From Nonomuraea jabiensis (GTDB lineage: Bacteria; Actinomycetota; Actinomycetes; Streptosporangiales; Streptosporangiaceae), in assembly GCF_014204795.1 (NCBI RefSeq), contig NZ_JACHMB010000001.1, positions 11,234,501-11,298,500 on the forward strand: 64,000 bases of DNA. The letters are read 5' to 3'. The notes below the pieces were generated by a model. The model made no database searches. It saw nothing but the letters and a program-made list of their open reading frames with translations, and was not told the DNA's origin. The translations under genes were made by a program, and so were the position numbers. Below are positions 25,855-33,622 of this stretch, piece after piece (positions within the stretch are counted from its first letter, which is position 1; each line of letters opens with the position of its first letter).

Positions 25855-25909
25855 CCGCTCACCCGCCCGAACCGTCCCTTCTCAACCGTCCAGCCCGAGG
25901 AGATCGTCC

Positions 25910-26383
25910 ATGGACGCCATCGTCCTGCTCAAAGACGACCACAAAACCGTGGAGAAGCTGTTCAAGCAGTTCGAGAAGACCGACTCCGAAGCCCATCAGG
26001 ACAAGCAGAAGATCGTGGCCGAGGTCATCGAGGAACTGACCGTCCACACCTACATCGAAGAGACGATCTTCTACCCGGCCGTCCGCTCAGGCGCCCCCGA
26101 CACCACCGATCACGTCCTGGAGAGCGTCGAGGAGCATCACGTCGTCGTCTGGATGCTGTCGGAGCTCAAGAACCTCGACCCCGCCGACGAGCGCTACGAC
26201 GCCAAGATGACCGTCCTGATGGAGAACGTGCGCCACCACATCAAGGAAGAAGAGCAGGACTGGTTCCCCGAAGTCCGCCAGGCCATGGGCCGCAAGCGGC
26301 TGCAGGAGCTGGGCGAGCAGATGGCCGAGGCCAAGAGCGACGCTCCCCGCGATCCCCTCGCCATCCCCAGCGCCTCACAGTAG
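25910..26383 (+). CDS. hemerythrin domain protein
   Basis: A 157-residue four-helix protein with a non-haem di-iron site. Metal ligands are His in KDDHKTV, His and Glu in HTYIEETIF, His in EEHHVV and His/Glu in VRHHIKEEEQDWF. Proteins of this kind bind oxygen or nitric oxide or serve in iron or stress handling. GAGGAG lies 7 nt before the ATG. The carboxyl tail after residue 140 is charged and Pro-rich. A long hairpin follows the stop. Confidence 0.93.
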   Translation: MDAIVLLKDDHKTVEKLFKQFEKTDSEAHQDKQKIVAEVIEELTVHTYIEETIFYPAVRSGAPDTTDHVLESVEEHHVVVWMLSELKNLDPADERYDAKMTVLMENVRHHIKEEEQDWFPEVRQAMGRKRLQELGEQMAEAKSDAPRDPLAIPSASQ

Positions 26384-26399
26384 CGGCGCGTCCGATCGT

Positions 26400-26434
26400 C
26401 GCCCAGGCCGGCCCTGACCGGGCCGTCCTGGGCG
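26400..26434 (+). terminator. long hairpin terminator after the hemerythrin gene
   Basis: Two 15-nt arms pair with one mismatch around a 5-nt loop, 16 nt after the stop codon. There is no T-run, only TCGCTCTT. Confidence 0.75.
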
Positions 26435-26505
26435 TCGCTCTTCCAGGTGCCGCGCCGGCCGGATATTGCGTGGCGAACGTTGCGGGGAGCGATCAGACTG
26501 GGCCG

Positions 26506-27705
26506 ATGGGCAGGACGGTCAGCGCGTGGGTCACATCGGGTGAGGAGCGGCTCGGTGTCGTCGGCCCGTTCGCGGTGGAGGTGCCGTGGTGGGCCGAGGT
26601 GGAGCCGGTCATCGCGCACCTGCGCCAGGTGCTCGGCGTAGAGGTGCTGGTGCTGCGCCTGTTGAGCGTGGACGGCGGCGAAGGCGCCCGCGATGGTCAT
26701 GTGACCTATCACGTCGAAGCGCTGGAGCGGCCCGAGCCCGGGCGGCTGACGGCCGCGCTGCCCACCGATCTCGGAGTGCTGGACAACCCCGAGCGGCTGC
26801 GGGCGCCGTGGGCGCGGATCGACGGCCTGCGGGAGCTGCTCGACTGGGCGGCGGACGCGCTGAAGACGGCCGGACGGCCGCTGACCGGGCCGATCCGGCA
26901 ACGCAAAACCTGGAATCTGGCCGGACTGTTCCTCCTGCCCACCGCCCAAGGACCGGTGTGGCTGAAGGCCACGCCACACTTCGCCACCGACGAGGCCGCC
27001 GCCATCGGCCTGCTCGCGGCGCCGGACCCCGGCCTGGTCCCCACGGTCGTGGCGTCCGGACCGGGGCGGCTCCTGCTGGAGCATCTGCCCGGCGAGGACT
27101 GCTGGGACGCCCCCGTCGAGATCGTCGACAGCGCCGTGACGCGGCTGGTCGCCGCGCAGGCCCAGCTGGCGGGCGCGATCCCGCCCGCCCTGCCGGACCG
27201 GCGCGCAGGCGTCGTCGCCGACCGGGTCCGTGACCTGCTCGCCGGTGACGTGGGCCGCGAGCTGACCGCCGAGGAGCTGGCGGGAGCCTACGAGCTGGTC
27301 GAACGGTGGCCCCTGCTGGCCGAGTGCGGCCTGCCCGACACGGTCGTGCACGGCGACTTCCACCCGGGAAACTGGCGCAGCGACGGCGGCCCGCCGGCCG
27401 TGGTGGACTTCGCCGACGCGCACCTCGGCAACCCGGTGCTGGACGGAATACGGGCCCGTGACTGGCTTCCCCCCGCCAGACGACCCGCCGCCGCCCAGGC
27501 GTGGATCGAGGCGTGGACGGCCCACGTCCCCGGCTGCGAGGCGGCCCGGGCGCTCGCGATCGCCGAACCGCTGTCCCACCTGGCCTACGCCGTCCGTTAC
27601 CAGGAGTTCCTGGACGGCATCGAACCGTCGGAGCGGATCTACCACCACGGCGACCCGGTCACCAGCATCCGCGCCGCCCTGCGCTCCGCCGTGATCATGG
27701 ACTGA
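26506..27705 (+). CDS. APH-fold phosphotransferase
   Basis: A 399-residue protein with an aminoglycoside-phosphotransferase fold. The catalytic loop is VVHGDFHPGNWR (HGDxxxxN) and the metal-binding motif VVDFADAHLGNP follows. The amino third (SAWVTSGEERLGVVGPFAVEVPWW) is a conserved preceding domain in actinobacterial members, which are not proven antibiotic kinases. The start was placed at ATG 26506 since MGRTVSAWV resembles family starts; a GTG 36 nt upstream is in frame. No strong ribosome site is seen at either. The substrate is unknown; a small alcohol or amino sugar is plausible. Converges with the next gene. Confidence 0.82.
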   Translation: MGRTVSAWVTSGEERLGVVGPFAVEVPWWAEVEPVIAHLRQVLGVEVLVLRLLSVDGGEGARDGHVTYHVEALERPEPGRLTAALPTDLGVLDNPERLRAPWARIDGLRELLDWAADALKTAGRPLTGPIRQRKTWNLAGLFLLPTAQGPVWLKATPHFATDEAAAIGLLAAPDPGLVPTVVASGPGRLLLEHLPGEDCWDAPVEIVDSAVTRLVAAQAQLAGAIPPALPDRRAGVVADRVRDLLAGDVGRELTAEELAGAYELVERWPLLAECGLPDTVVHGDFHPGNWRSDGGPPAVVDFADAHLGNPVLDGIRARDWLPPARRPAAAQAWIEAWTAHVPGCEAARALAIAEPLSHLAYAVRYQEFLDGIEPSERIYHHGDPVTSIRAALRSAVIMD

Positions 27706-27708
27706 CGA

Positions 27709-27729
27709 TCCGGCCGTCGCGATGCCGGA
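27709..27729. terminator. weak hairpin between convergent genes
   Basis: A 6-bp stem TCCGGC/GCCGGA with a 9-nt loop lies in the 37-bp gap between two convergent stop codons. It may serve both directions. Confidence 0.35.
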
Positions 27730-27742
27730 CGCGCGAGCGCGG

Positions 27743-28747
27743 TCAGGGATGCGGGGCCTTGTTGCGGTAGAGCCTGCGCAGCATGAGGGCGATGCTGAGC
27801 CGCAACCGCCCGGACGGTTCGCGCAGCGACCAGCCGAGCAGCCGTTCGGCCTGGGCCATCCGCTCGTGCAGGGTCGAGTGGTGCACCTGCAACGCCGCGG
27901 CGGCCGTGCGCAGGCTCGCGCCGCCGGCCAGGGCGTCCAAGGTCAGCGGCATCCACGGGGCGGTGGCCGCCGCACGCTCAACCGCGGCGACGTCGGGAAC
28001 GGCCACAGGCTGGACGTCCACCGCGGCGGCCAGCAGAATCAGGCCGCCCAGTTCCTCGGCGAGCACGACCCGCGGGCCGGGATCGGCCGGCGTGCCCTCA
28101 GCGGTGAACCGCGCCGCCGCCCGCGCCGCGGCCACCGTCGCAGGCAGCTCCAGCAGGGGCACGGCGGGACCGGCGCCGGCCCGCGCCCCGTCCGGCAGCG
28201 CCTCATGAGCGGCGCCGACCCGCAGCGAACCGTCGAACCCGGCGATCACGCGCGCGCGTGCCGACCGGTCCAGCCCCAGCAGCTTCGCGGCGTGGTAGCG
28301 GTCCTCGGCCGGGGCGGAGTCGTCCAGCAGCACCTCCACCAGCTCGGCGTCGTGGTGCGAGCGTGGCCGGGCCCGGCTGCGCGTGCGGTCGAGGATGGTG
28401 CGCGCCGACATCGCGGCCCGTTCGAGCACCATCGCCTCGACCGGACCGGCCGGTCCCGGATGTTCGAGATAGACGGTGAGGTGGGAATCGACGGTCAGCC
28501 GGCACCAGCCCGCCTCGGGCCCGGACGGACGCTGCTCGGTGCGGGTCCCGTCAGGCGTCACCCGGATCCTGAGGTTGCGGTCGGTGTCGATGAGGACGGC
28601 CGGACGGCCGGAGAGCACGGCCGCGCCGCGGACCACGTTCTCCAGCCCTGCGCGGCGCTCGATCAGCTGGTCGAAGAACGTGATCACCCGCAGCGCGGCC
28701 CCGGCGTCCGGGTCCAGGGCCTCCAGGCGGCCGACCAGCTCTCTCAT
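27743..28747 (-). CDS. PucR-type helix-turn-helix regulator
   Basis: A 334-residue regulator with the carboxyl HTH_30 domain of the PucR/CdaR group (LDALAGGASLRTAAAALQVHHSTLHERMAQAERLLGW). The amino two thirds (a GAF- or GGDEF-like sensory region around DLIERRAGLENVVRGAAVLSGRPAVLIDTD) is Ala-rich and less conserved. The ATG at 28747 lacks a ribosome site but is preceded by CACAAT at 6 nt, which could be a -10 box for a leaderless message. It lies just downstream of the alpha/beta hydrolase gene on the same strand with a 25-bp gap, so the two are probably in one transcript; its targets may include the divergent ABC operon. Confidence 0.82.
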   Translation of the reverse strand: MRELVGRLEALDPDAGAALRVITFFDQLIERRAGLENVVRGAAVLSGRPAVLIDTDRNLRIRVTPDGTRTEQRPSGPEAGWCRLTVDSHLTVYLEHPGPAGPVEAMVLERAAMSARTILDRTRSRARPRSHHDAELVEVLLDDSAPAEDRYHAAKLLGLDRSARARVIAGFDGSLRVGAAHEALPDGARAGAGPAVPLLELPATVAAARAAARFTAEGTPADPGPRVVLAEELGGLILLAAAVDVQPVAVPDVAAVERAAATAPWMPLTLDALAGGASLRTAAAALQVHHSTLHERMAQAERLLGWSLREPSGRLRLSIALMLRRLYRNKAPHP

Positions 28748-28772
28748 CTGTTCATTGTGCGGGCTCGCCGGC

Positions 28773-29744
28773 TCAGGTCGCCAGCAGCCGGCGCAACCAG
28801 TCCTGCCGGGCGCGGGTCATGGCCTGGGAGAGCGCGGCCTGCGGCATCCAGGCGTCGAAGGCGTGGAAGCCGCCGGGCCAGACGTGCAGTTCGGCGTCGC
28901 CGCCGCACTGCCAGATCCGGTCCGCGTACGCGATGGCCTCGTCGCGGAAGATCTCCGCCGAGCCCACGTCGATGTACGCGGGCGGCAGCCCGGAAAGGTC
29001 CACGGCCCGCGCCGGCGCCGCGTAGGGCGGCACGTCCGCGCTGCCGTAGGCCGCGCCCAGCAGGGCCCGCCAGCCGGTCTCGTTCGAGGTCTGGTCCCAG
29101 ACGCCGAACCCGCGCATCTGGACCGTGGAGTAGCTGTCGTTGCGGTCGTCCAGCATCGGGTAGCCGAGCAGCTGGCCGTACACGGCGGGCCCCTTCCGGT
29201 CGCGGGCCAGCAGCGTGACCGCCGCCGCGAGGCCGCCGCCGGCGCTGACCCCCACGATCACGATGCGGTCCCGGTCGGCGCCCAGGTCGTCGGCCTGCTC
29301 GGCGATCCAGCTCAGCCCGGTGTAGCAGTCATCCACCTGGGCGGGGTAGGGATGCTCCGGCGCGAGCCGGTACTCCACCGACACGACGATCGCGCCGTGC
29401 GGTTCCGCGAGATCCAGCATCGGCGTCATGCCGGACCGGCGCGTGCCCGCGACCATGCCGCCGTCGTGGATGTGGTAGATCACCGGGGCCGGCGCGTCCA
29501 CGGCCGCCGGTGTGCAGACCAGCACGGTGACGTCCGGGGCGCCGGGTGAGCCGGGCACGACGTGGTCGGCGAAGGTGTAGGCGCCGCCCCGCCGCAGACC
29601 GTCGTCCCCGACCTCGTGGGCGGCGACGTGGCCGGTGCGCAGGGCGCCGATCAGGTCCGGGGTCAGCGTCACCGGCGCGCCGCCCTGCACGATGGCGAGC
29701 CCGGCGGCCAGCTCGGCGTCGAAGGGCGGGGGTGGACCGGTCAT
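28773..29744 (-). CDS. alpha/beta hydrolase, hormone-sensitive-lipase family
   Basis: A 323-residue carboxylesterase or lipase-like enzyme. The nucleophile elbow is GVSAGGG, the acid is in YIDVGSAEIFRDE, and the base is His in GGFHAFD. The oxyanion motif is HDGG instead of the usual HGGG of this family, but the substitution is known in some members. SVEYRLAPEHPYPA is a typical HSL motif. Start candidates are ATG 29744 (chosen) and 29774; neither has a strong ribosome site. It is divergent from the sugar ABC operon across 245 bp with two inverted repeats. The substrate is unknown. Confidence 0.87.
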   Translation of the reverse strand: MTGPPPPFDAELAAGLAIVQGGAPVTLTPDLIGALRTGHVAAHEVGDDGLRRGGAYTFADHVVPGSPGAPDVTVLVCTPAAVDAPAPVIYHIHDGGMVAGTRRSGMTPMLDLAEPHGAIVVSVEYRLAPEHPYPAQVDDCYTGLSWIAEQADDLGADRDRIVIVGVSAGGGLAAAVTLLARDRKGPAVYGQLLGYPMLDDRNDSYSTVQMRGFGVWDQTSNETGWRALLGAAYGSADVPPYAAPARAVDLSGLPPAYIDVGSAEIFRDEAIAYADRIWQCGGDAELHVWPGGFHAFDAWMPQAALSQAMTRARQDWLRRLLAT

Positions 29745-29820
29745 GCGCGCCCGAACCCTGCCTGCGTCTCTCATGGTTCCCATCGTCGAGGTCGGGCCCG
29801 CCGGTCGGCCACCAGACGCA

Positions 29821-29839
29821 TGTCGGGTAATAGCCGACA
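29821..29839. promoter_or_regulatory. inverted repeat, candidate operator 1
   Basis: TGTCGG and CCGACA flank a 7-nt spacer (GTAATAG) upstream of the hydrolase gene. A further TGTCGG follows at 29842-29847, making three half-sites. Confidence 0.4.
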
Positions 29840-29864
29840 GGTGTCGGGTGGTGGCGGGCTTCCG

Positions 29865-29888
29865 CGTTGCGTGAAGGTTTCCGCAACG
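29865..29888. promoter_or_regulatory. inverted repeat, candidate operator 2
   Basis: CGTTGCG and CGCAACG flank a 10-nt spacer with a further partial dyad (GAA..TTTC). The position, 100 bp before the ABC operon, suits a regulator of that operon; which protein binds is unknown. Confidence 0.5.
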
Positions 29889-29989
29889 TGTCGGAATCAC
29901 CCCGCTGTGATCAGCCTCAGATTGGTCACGATACCCCGCTCCGCGGCACAGTGCGGCAATCCCGAGACCTCACCCCCACTGGAGGATCC

Positions 29990-31063
29990 ATGTTCGTTCG
30001 GAGTCGGGCGCGGGCGGTCGCCGCCGCCGCGGCGTCCCTCGCGTTGGCGGCCTCGCTGGCCGCGTGCGGTGGCGGCGACTCGGGTACGTCCGCGGTGCGC
30101 AGCGGAGGAGCGGGCGCCAGCGCGCCCCCGCCGACCGCGCCGTCGGGCGTCGCCACGTTCGAGGACGCCGCTCCCGGCAGCGGGGCGGGCCTGACCATCG
30201 GCTTCACCCAGCTGAACCTCGCGGTCGGCTTTCCGCAGGACGTCCAGCGCGGCGTCGAGGAGCAGGCCAAGAAGGCCGGCGCCAAGCTCATCACCTGCGA
30301 CTCCAAGGCCGACGCCGCCGTGGCGCTCGACTGCGCCAAGCAGTTCAAGACCCAGAACGTCAACGGCCTGATCACGTTCCAGGCGGACGCCAACGCCGCC
30401 CCGCGGATCTGCGCGGCCGGCCCGCCGGTGCCGGTGATGGCCGTGGACATCGAGCAGAAGCCGTGCCAGACGACCTTCGTGGGCGCCGCCAACGAGTACG
30501 CCGGGCAGCTCGTCGGCTACAACGTCGGCCTCTTCTTCGCCAAGCAGAACAACTGCGAGTACGACGCGTTCGTCTCGCTCGAGTCCAAGGCCGTGGGCCA
30601 GGTCAACGAGCTGCGGATGGGTGGCATACGCAAGGGCTTCGAGAGCGTCTGCGGCGCGATCCACGACCTGCGCACGCTCGACACCGGGCCCGGCGGGCTC
30701 AGCGAGCCGGCGCAGCGGCTGATGACCGACACGCTGACCGCGCTGCCGGGGGCGAAGCACGTGATCGTCGTGGGGATCAACGAGGACGTCATCATCGGCG
30801 CCCTGGCCGCCGCCCGCGTCCAGAACCGGATGGACGACCTGTACCTCGGCGTGCAGAACCTCAACCCGAAGAACTGCGTCATCTACACCGCCCCGCACTG
30901 GCTGGGCAGCGTCGCGTACTTCCCGGAGAAGTACGGCCAGCTCCTCGTGCCGAACCTGATCAAGGCGATGAAGGGCGAGAAGCTGCCGGCCGACCTCCTG
31001 GTGCCGCACGAGTTCGTCACCAAGGAGACGGTCAAGCGGTACTACCCGTCGTACGCCTGCTAG
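29990..31063 (+). CDS. sugar ABC transporter substrate-binding lipoprotein
   Basis: A 357-residue periplasmic-type binding protein anchored by lipid. The lipobox is LAAC (Cys at about 24), followed by a flexible Gly/Ser/Pro linker. The mature part is a two-lobed type 1 binding protein (FTQLNLAVGFPQDVQRGVEEQAKKAG; VNGLITFQADANA; HVIVVGINEDVIIGALAAAR), as in ribose and other pentose or cyclitol systems. GGAGG lies 4 nt before the ATG. It heads an operon with the ATPase, permease and a CocE-type hydrolase. The ligand is not clear; a sugar or sugar-like compound is inferred from the family. Confidence 0.9.
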   Translation: MFVRSRARAVAAAAASLALAASLAACGGGDSGTSAVRSGGAGASAPPPTAPSGVATFEDAAPGSGAGLTIGFTQLNLAVGFPQDVQRGVEEQAKKAGAKLITCDSKADAAVALDCAKQFKTQNVNGLITFQADANAAPRICAAGPPVPVMAVDIEQKPCQTTFVGAANEYAGQLVGYNVGLFFAKQNNCEYDAFVSLESKAVGQVNELRMGGIRKGFESVCGAIHDLRTLDTGPGGLSEPAQRLMTDTLTALPGAKHVIVVGINEDVIIGALAAARVQNRMDDLYLGVQNLNPKNCVIYTAPHWLGSVAYFPEKYGQLLVPNLIKAMKGEKLPADLLVPHEFVTKETVKRYYPSYAC

Positions 31064-31073
31064 GAGGGCCGCG

Positions 31074-32579
31074 ATGTCCTTCCTGAACGCCCGCGGCATC
31101 ACCAAGTCCTTCGGCCCGGTCAAGGTCCTGCACGGCATCGACTTCACCGCCGAGGCCGGCTCGGTGGTGGCCCTGCTGGGCGAGAACGGCGCCGGCAAGA
31201 GCACCTTCGTCAAGATCCTGGCCGGTGACCACGGCGCGGACAGCGGCGAGATCGTCATCGACGGACAGCGCCGCCGGTTCGGCTCCGTGGCCGACGCGCG
31301 GGCCGCCGGCATCCGGCTGATCTCGCAGGAGATCGCCGACGCCGGGACCCTGACCGTGGCCGAGAACGTCGTGCTGGGCGCGTGGCCCCGCCGGTACGGT
31401 GTGGTGAGCCGGAAGGAGACGCGCCGCCGAGCCGCCGGGCTGCTGGCCCGGCTGCGCGCCGACATCCCGCTGAACCGGCTGGTCAGCGACCTGCGGCTGG
31501 GCGAGCGGCAGATCGTCGAGATCGCCCGGGCCCTGGCGGGAGAGAGCCGGTGCCTGCTGTTCGACGAGCCCACCGCGGCACTGTCCGACATCGAGGCCGG
31601 GCGGCTGTTCGAGCTGATCGCCGACCTGCGCGCGGCCGGCGTGGCGATCGTCTACATCACCCACCGGCTCGACGAGGTCTTCCGCGTCGCCGATCGCGCG
31701 TGCGTGCTGCGCGACGGCCGCATCTCGCTCGACCGGCCGGTGGCCGAGGTGACGACGGCCGGCCTGGTGGAGGCCATGGTGGGCCGGGCGGTCGCCGCCC
31801 GCCGCTTCGTAGCGGGCGCGGCCGCTCCGGCCCCGCCCGCCGGCGCGGGGCTCAGCCTGCACGCGGCGTCCGGGGACAACTTCGCGAACGTGTCGCTGTC
31901 GGCCGCGCCGGGCGCCGTGGTCGGCCTTTACGGCAAGGTCGGCTCGGGCGTCTCCGAGGTGGCCGAGACCCTGTTCGGCATGCGCCGGCCGGCGGCGGGC
32001 GAGCTCCGTCTCGACGGCAAGGCACTCCAGCTGCGCGCACCGGCTGACGCGATCCGTGCCGGCATCGGCTTCCTGCCCCCGGACCGGCAGGGCCAGGCCG
32101 TGCTGCCGGGCCGGCCCGTGGCGGAGAACCTCGCCGCGCCGAGCTGGCGGCGGCTGGCCGGGCGGGGCGGTCTGATGAGCCGCGGCCGGGAGGCGCGGGC
32201 GTACCGGCGTTGGCACGATGCCCTGTCGATCCGCTCGCGTGACGACCCCCGCCAGAGCATCGGCACCCTGTCCGGCGGCAACCAGCAGAAGGTCCTGCTC
32301 GCCCGCTGGCTGGAGTGCGGCTCCCGCGTCCTCGTGCTGTCCGAACCGACCCGGGGCGTCGACGTCGGCGCCCGGCAGGAGATCTACCAGGCGATCCGCG
32401 GGCTCGCCGCGGACGGGACCGCCGTCGTCGTCGCGTCCTCCGACTACGAGGACATTGTCGCGGTCGCCGACCAGGCCGCGGTCATGGTGCGCGGCCGGAT
32501 CGTGGCCGTCCTCGACGGCGCCGACGTCACCACCGACCGACTCACCGAATCCGCAGGAGGAGCTCTCAGTGTCCGATAG
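31074..32579 (+). CDS. sugar ABC transporter ATP-binding protein (RbsA type, two domains)
   Basis: A 501-residue ATPase with two nucleotide-binding halves. Domain 1 has Walker A GENGAGKST, a signature variant LRLGERQIVEIARAL and Walker B CLLFDEPTAALS. Domain 2 has a degenerate Walker A (GKVGSGVSE), signature LSGGNQQKVLLARWL and RVLVLSEPTRGVDVG, where Ser replaces the usual Asp before Glu-Pro-Thr. This asymmetry is normal for RbsA/MglA proteins. It starts 10 nt after the binding-protein gene (AGGAGG before the ATG) and overlaps the permease by 11 nt. Confidence 0.93.
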   Translation: MSFLNARGITKSFGPVKVLHGIDFTAEAGSVVALLGENGAGKSTFVKILAGDHGADSGEIVIDGQRRRFGSVADARAAGIRLISQEIADAGTLTVAENVVLGAWPRRYGVVSRKETRRRAAGLLARLRADIPLNRLVSDLRLGERQIVEIARALAGESRCLLFDEPTAALSDIEAGRLFELIADLRAAGVAIVYITHRLDEVFRVADRACVLRDGRISLDRPVAEVTTAGLVEAMVGRAVAARRFVAGAAAPAPPAGAGLSLHAASGDNFANVSLSAAPGAVVGLYGKVGSGVSEVAETLFGMRRPAAGELRLDGKALQLRAPADAIRAGIGFLPPDRQGQAVLPGRPVAENLAAPSWRRLAGRGGLMSRGREARAYRRWHDALSIRSRDDPRQSIGTLSGGNQQKVLLARWLECGSRVLVLSEPTRGVDVGARQEIYQAIRGLAADGTAVVVASSDYEDIVAVADQAAVMVRGRIVAVLDGADVTTDRLTESAGGALSVR

Positions 32580-33588
32580 TGCCGTCACGCCGGGATCCGC
32601 GGCGGTGGCCGCGGGCCAGGATCCGGCGCCGGGATCGCCGGCCGGCCGGGCATCCGCGCTCGCCCGGATCCCCAACAGCGCCGCGCTCGTGGTCTTCCTG
32701 ATCCTGGAGATCGTCTTCTTCAGCGCCAACTCCAAGTACTTCCTCAACTGGGACAACGCGGCGAACATCCTGACGGCCATCTCGATCACGGGCGTGCTCG
32801 CCGCGGGCGCCACGCTGCTGCTCGTCTCAGGGCAGTTCGACCTGTCCGTGGGCAGCGGCGTCGGGTTCGTCGGCCTGCTCCTGGTCGAGCTGCAGCCCCA
32901 TCTGGGCACGGCCCAGGCGGTCCTGGTGGCGGTGGCGGGCGGCATCGCCATCGGACTGCTCAACGGCTTCCTGGTCAACGTGCTCGGCATCAACGCGCTG
33001 ATCACGACGCTCGGCACGCTCGCCATCTTCCGCGGGCTCACGCTCGCGGTGGGTAAGGGACAGAACATCGCGGTGGAGGGATTCGACTGGGCCATCGCCC
33101 GGCCGTTCCTCGACATCCCGGTGCCGGCGCTGGTGTTCGTCGGCGTGGCCGTCGTCTTCGCGCTGCTCATGAGCTTCACCGTCTACGGGCGGGAGATGTA
33201 CGCCATCGGCGCCAACGCCAACGCCGCGCGCCTGGTCGGCATCCGGGTCAAGCGCAAACTGTTCCTGGCGTTCGTCATCTCCGGGCTCTGCATGGCGCTG
33301 GCCGGGCTGCTCAACACCTCGCTGATCGGGTCGTCGTCGGGCACCACGGGCACCGGACTCGAACTGGCCGCGGTCACCGCGGTGATCCTCGGCGGCACCA
33401 GCCTCCAGGGCGGCACGGGCAGCGTGTTCGGCACGATCATCGGCCTGCTGATCGTGGGCGTGCTCAGCAACGGTCTCACCCTGATGAACGTCGATTCGTC
33501 CTGGCAGCAGGTCGCCACCGGCTCGCTGCTCATCCTCGCGGTCGCCTTCGACCGGCTCCGTGCCAAGCTGCTCAGCGGGCGCCGATGA
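32569..33588 (+). CDS. sugar ABC transporter permease (RbsC type)
   Basis: A 339-residue membrane permease with about nine helices. The core motifs GQFDLSVGSGVGFVGLL and GGTSLQGGTGSVFGTIIGLLIVGVLSNG are typical of BPD_transp_2 permeases. GTG at 32569 has CAGGAGGA 7 nt upstream and overlaps the ATPase stop. The first about 30 residues are a soluble Ala/Pro-rich tail. The last ten residues and the stop codon lie within a 33-bp duplication shared with the start of the next gene. Confidence 0.93.
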   Translation: MSDSAVTPGSAAVAAGQDPAPGSPAGRASALARIPNSAALVVFLILEIVFFSANSKYFLNWDNAANILTAISITGVLAAGATLLLVSGQFDLSVGSGVGFVGLLLVELQPHLGTAQAVLVAVAGGIAIGLLNGFLVNVLGINALITTLGTLAIFRGLTLAVGKGQNIAVEGFDWAIARPFLDIPVPALVFVGVAVVFALLMSFTVYGREMYAIGANANAARLVGIRVKRKLFLAFVISGLCMALAGLLNTSLIGSSSGTTGTGLELAAVTAVILGGTSLQGGTGSVFGTIIGLLIVGVLSNGLTLMNVDSSWQQVATGSLLILAVAFDRLRAKLLSGRR

Positions 33589-33622
33589 GCGCGTGCCAAG
33601 CTGCTGAGCGGGCGCCGATGAG
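33559..33622. repeat. 33-bp tandem duplication spanning the permease stop and the CocE start
   Basis: The 31 nt at 33559-33589 recur at 33592-33622 with one base changed (period 33). Each copy contains CGCCGATGAG, i.e. the overlap of the permease stop (TGA) with an ATG. Copy 1 holds the working permease stop at 33586-33588; copy 2 holds the probable CocE start at 33618. Confidence 0.92.
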
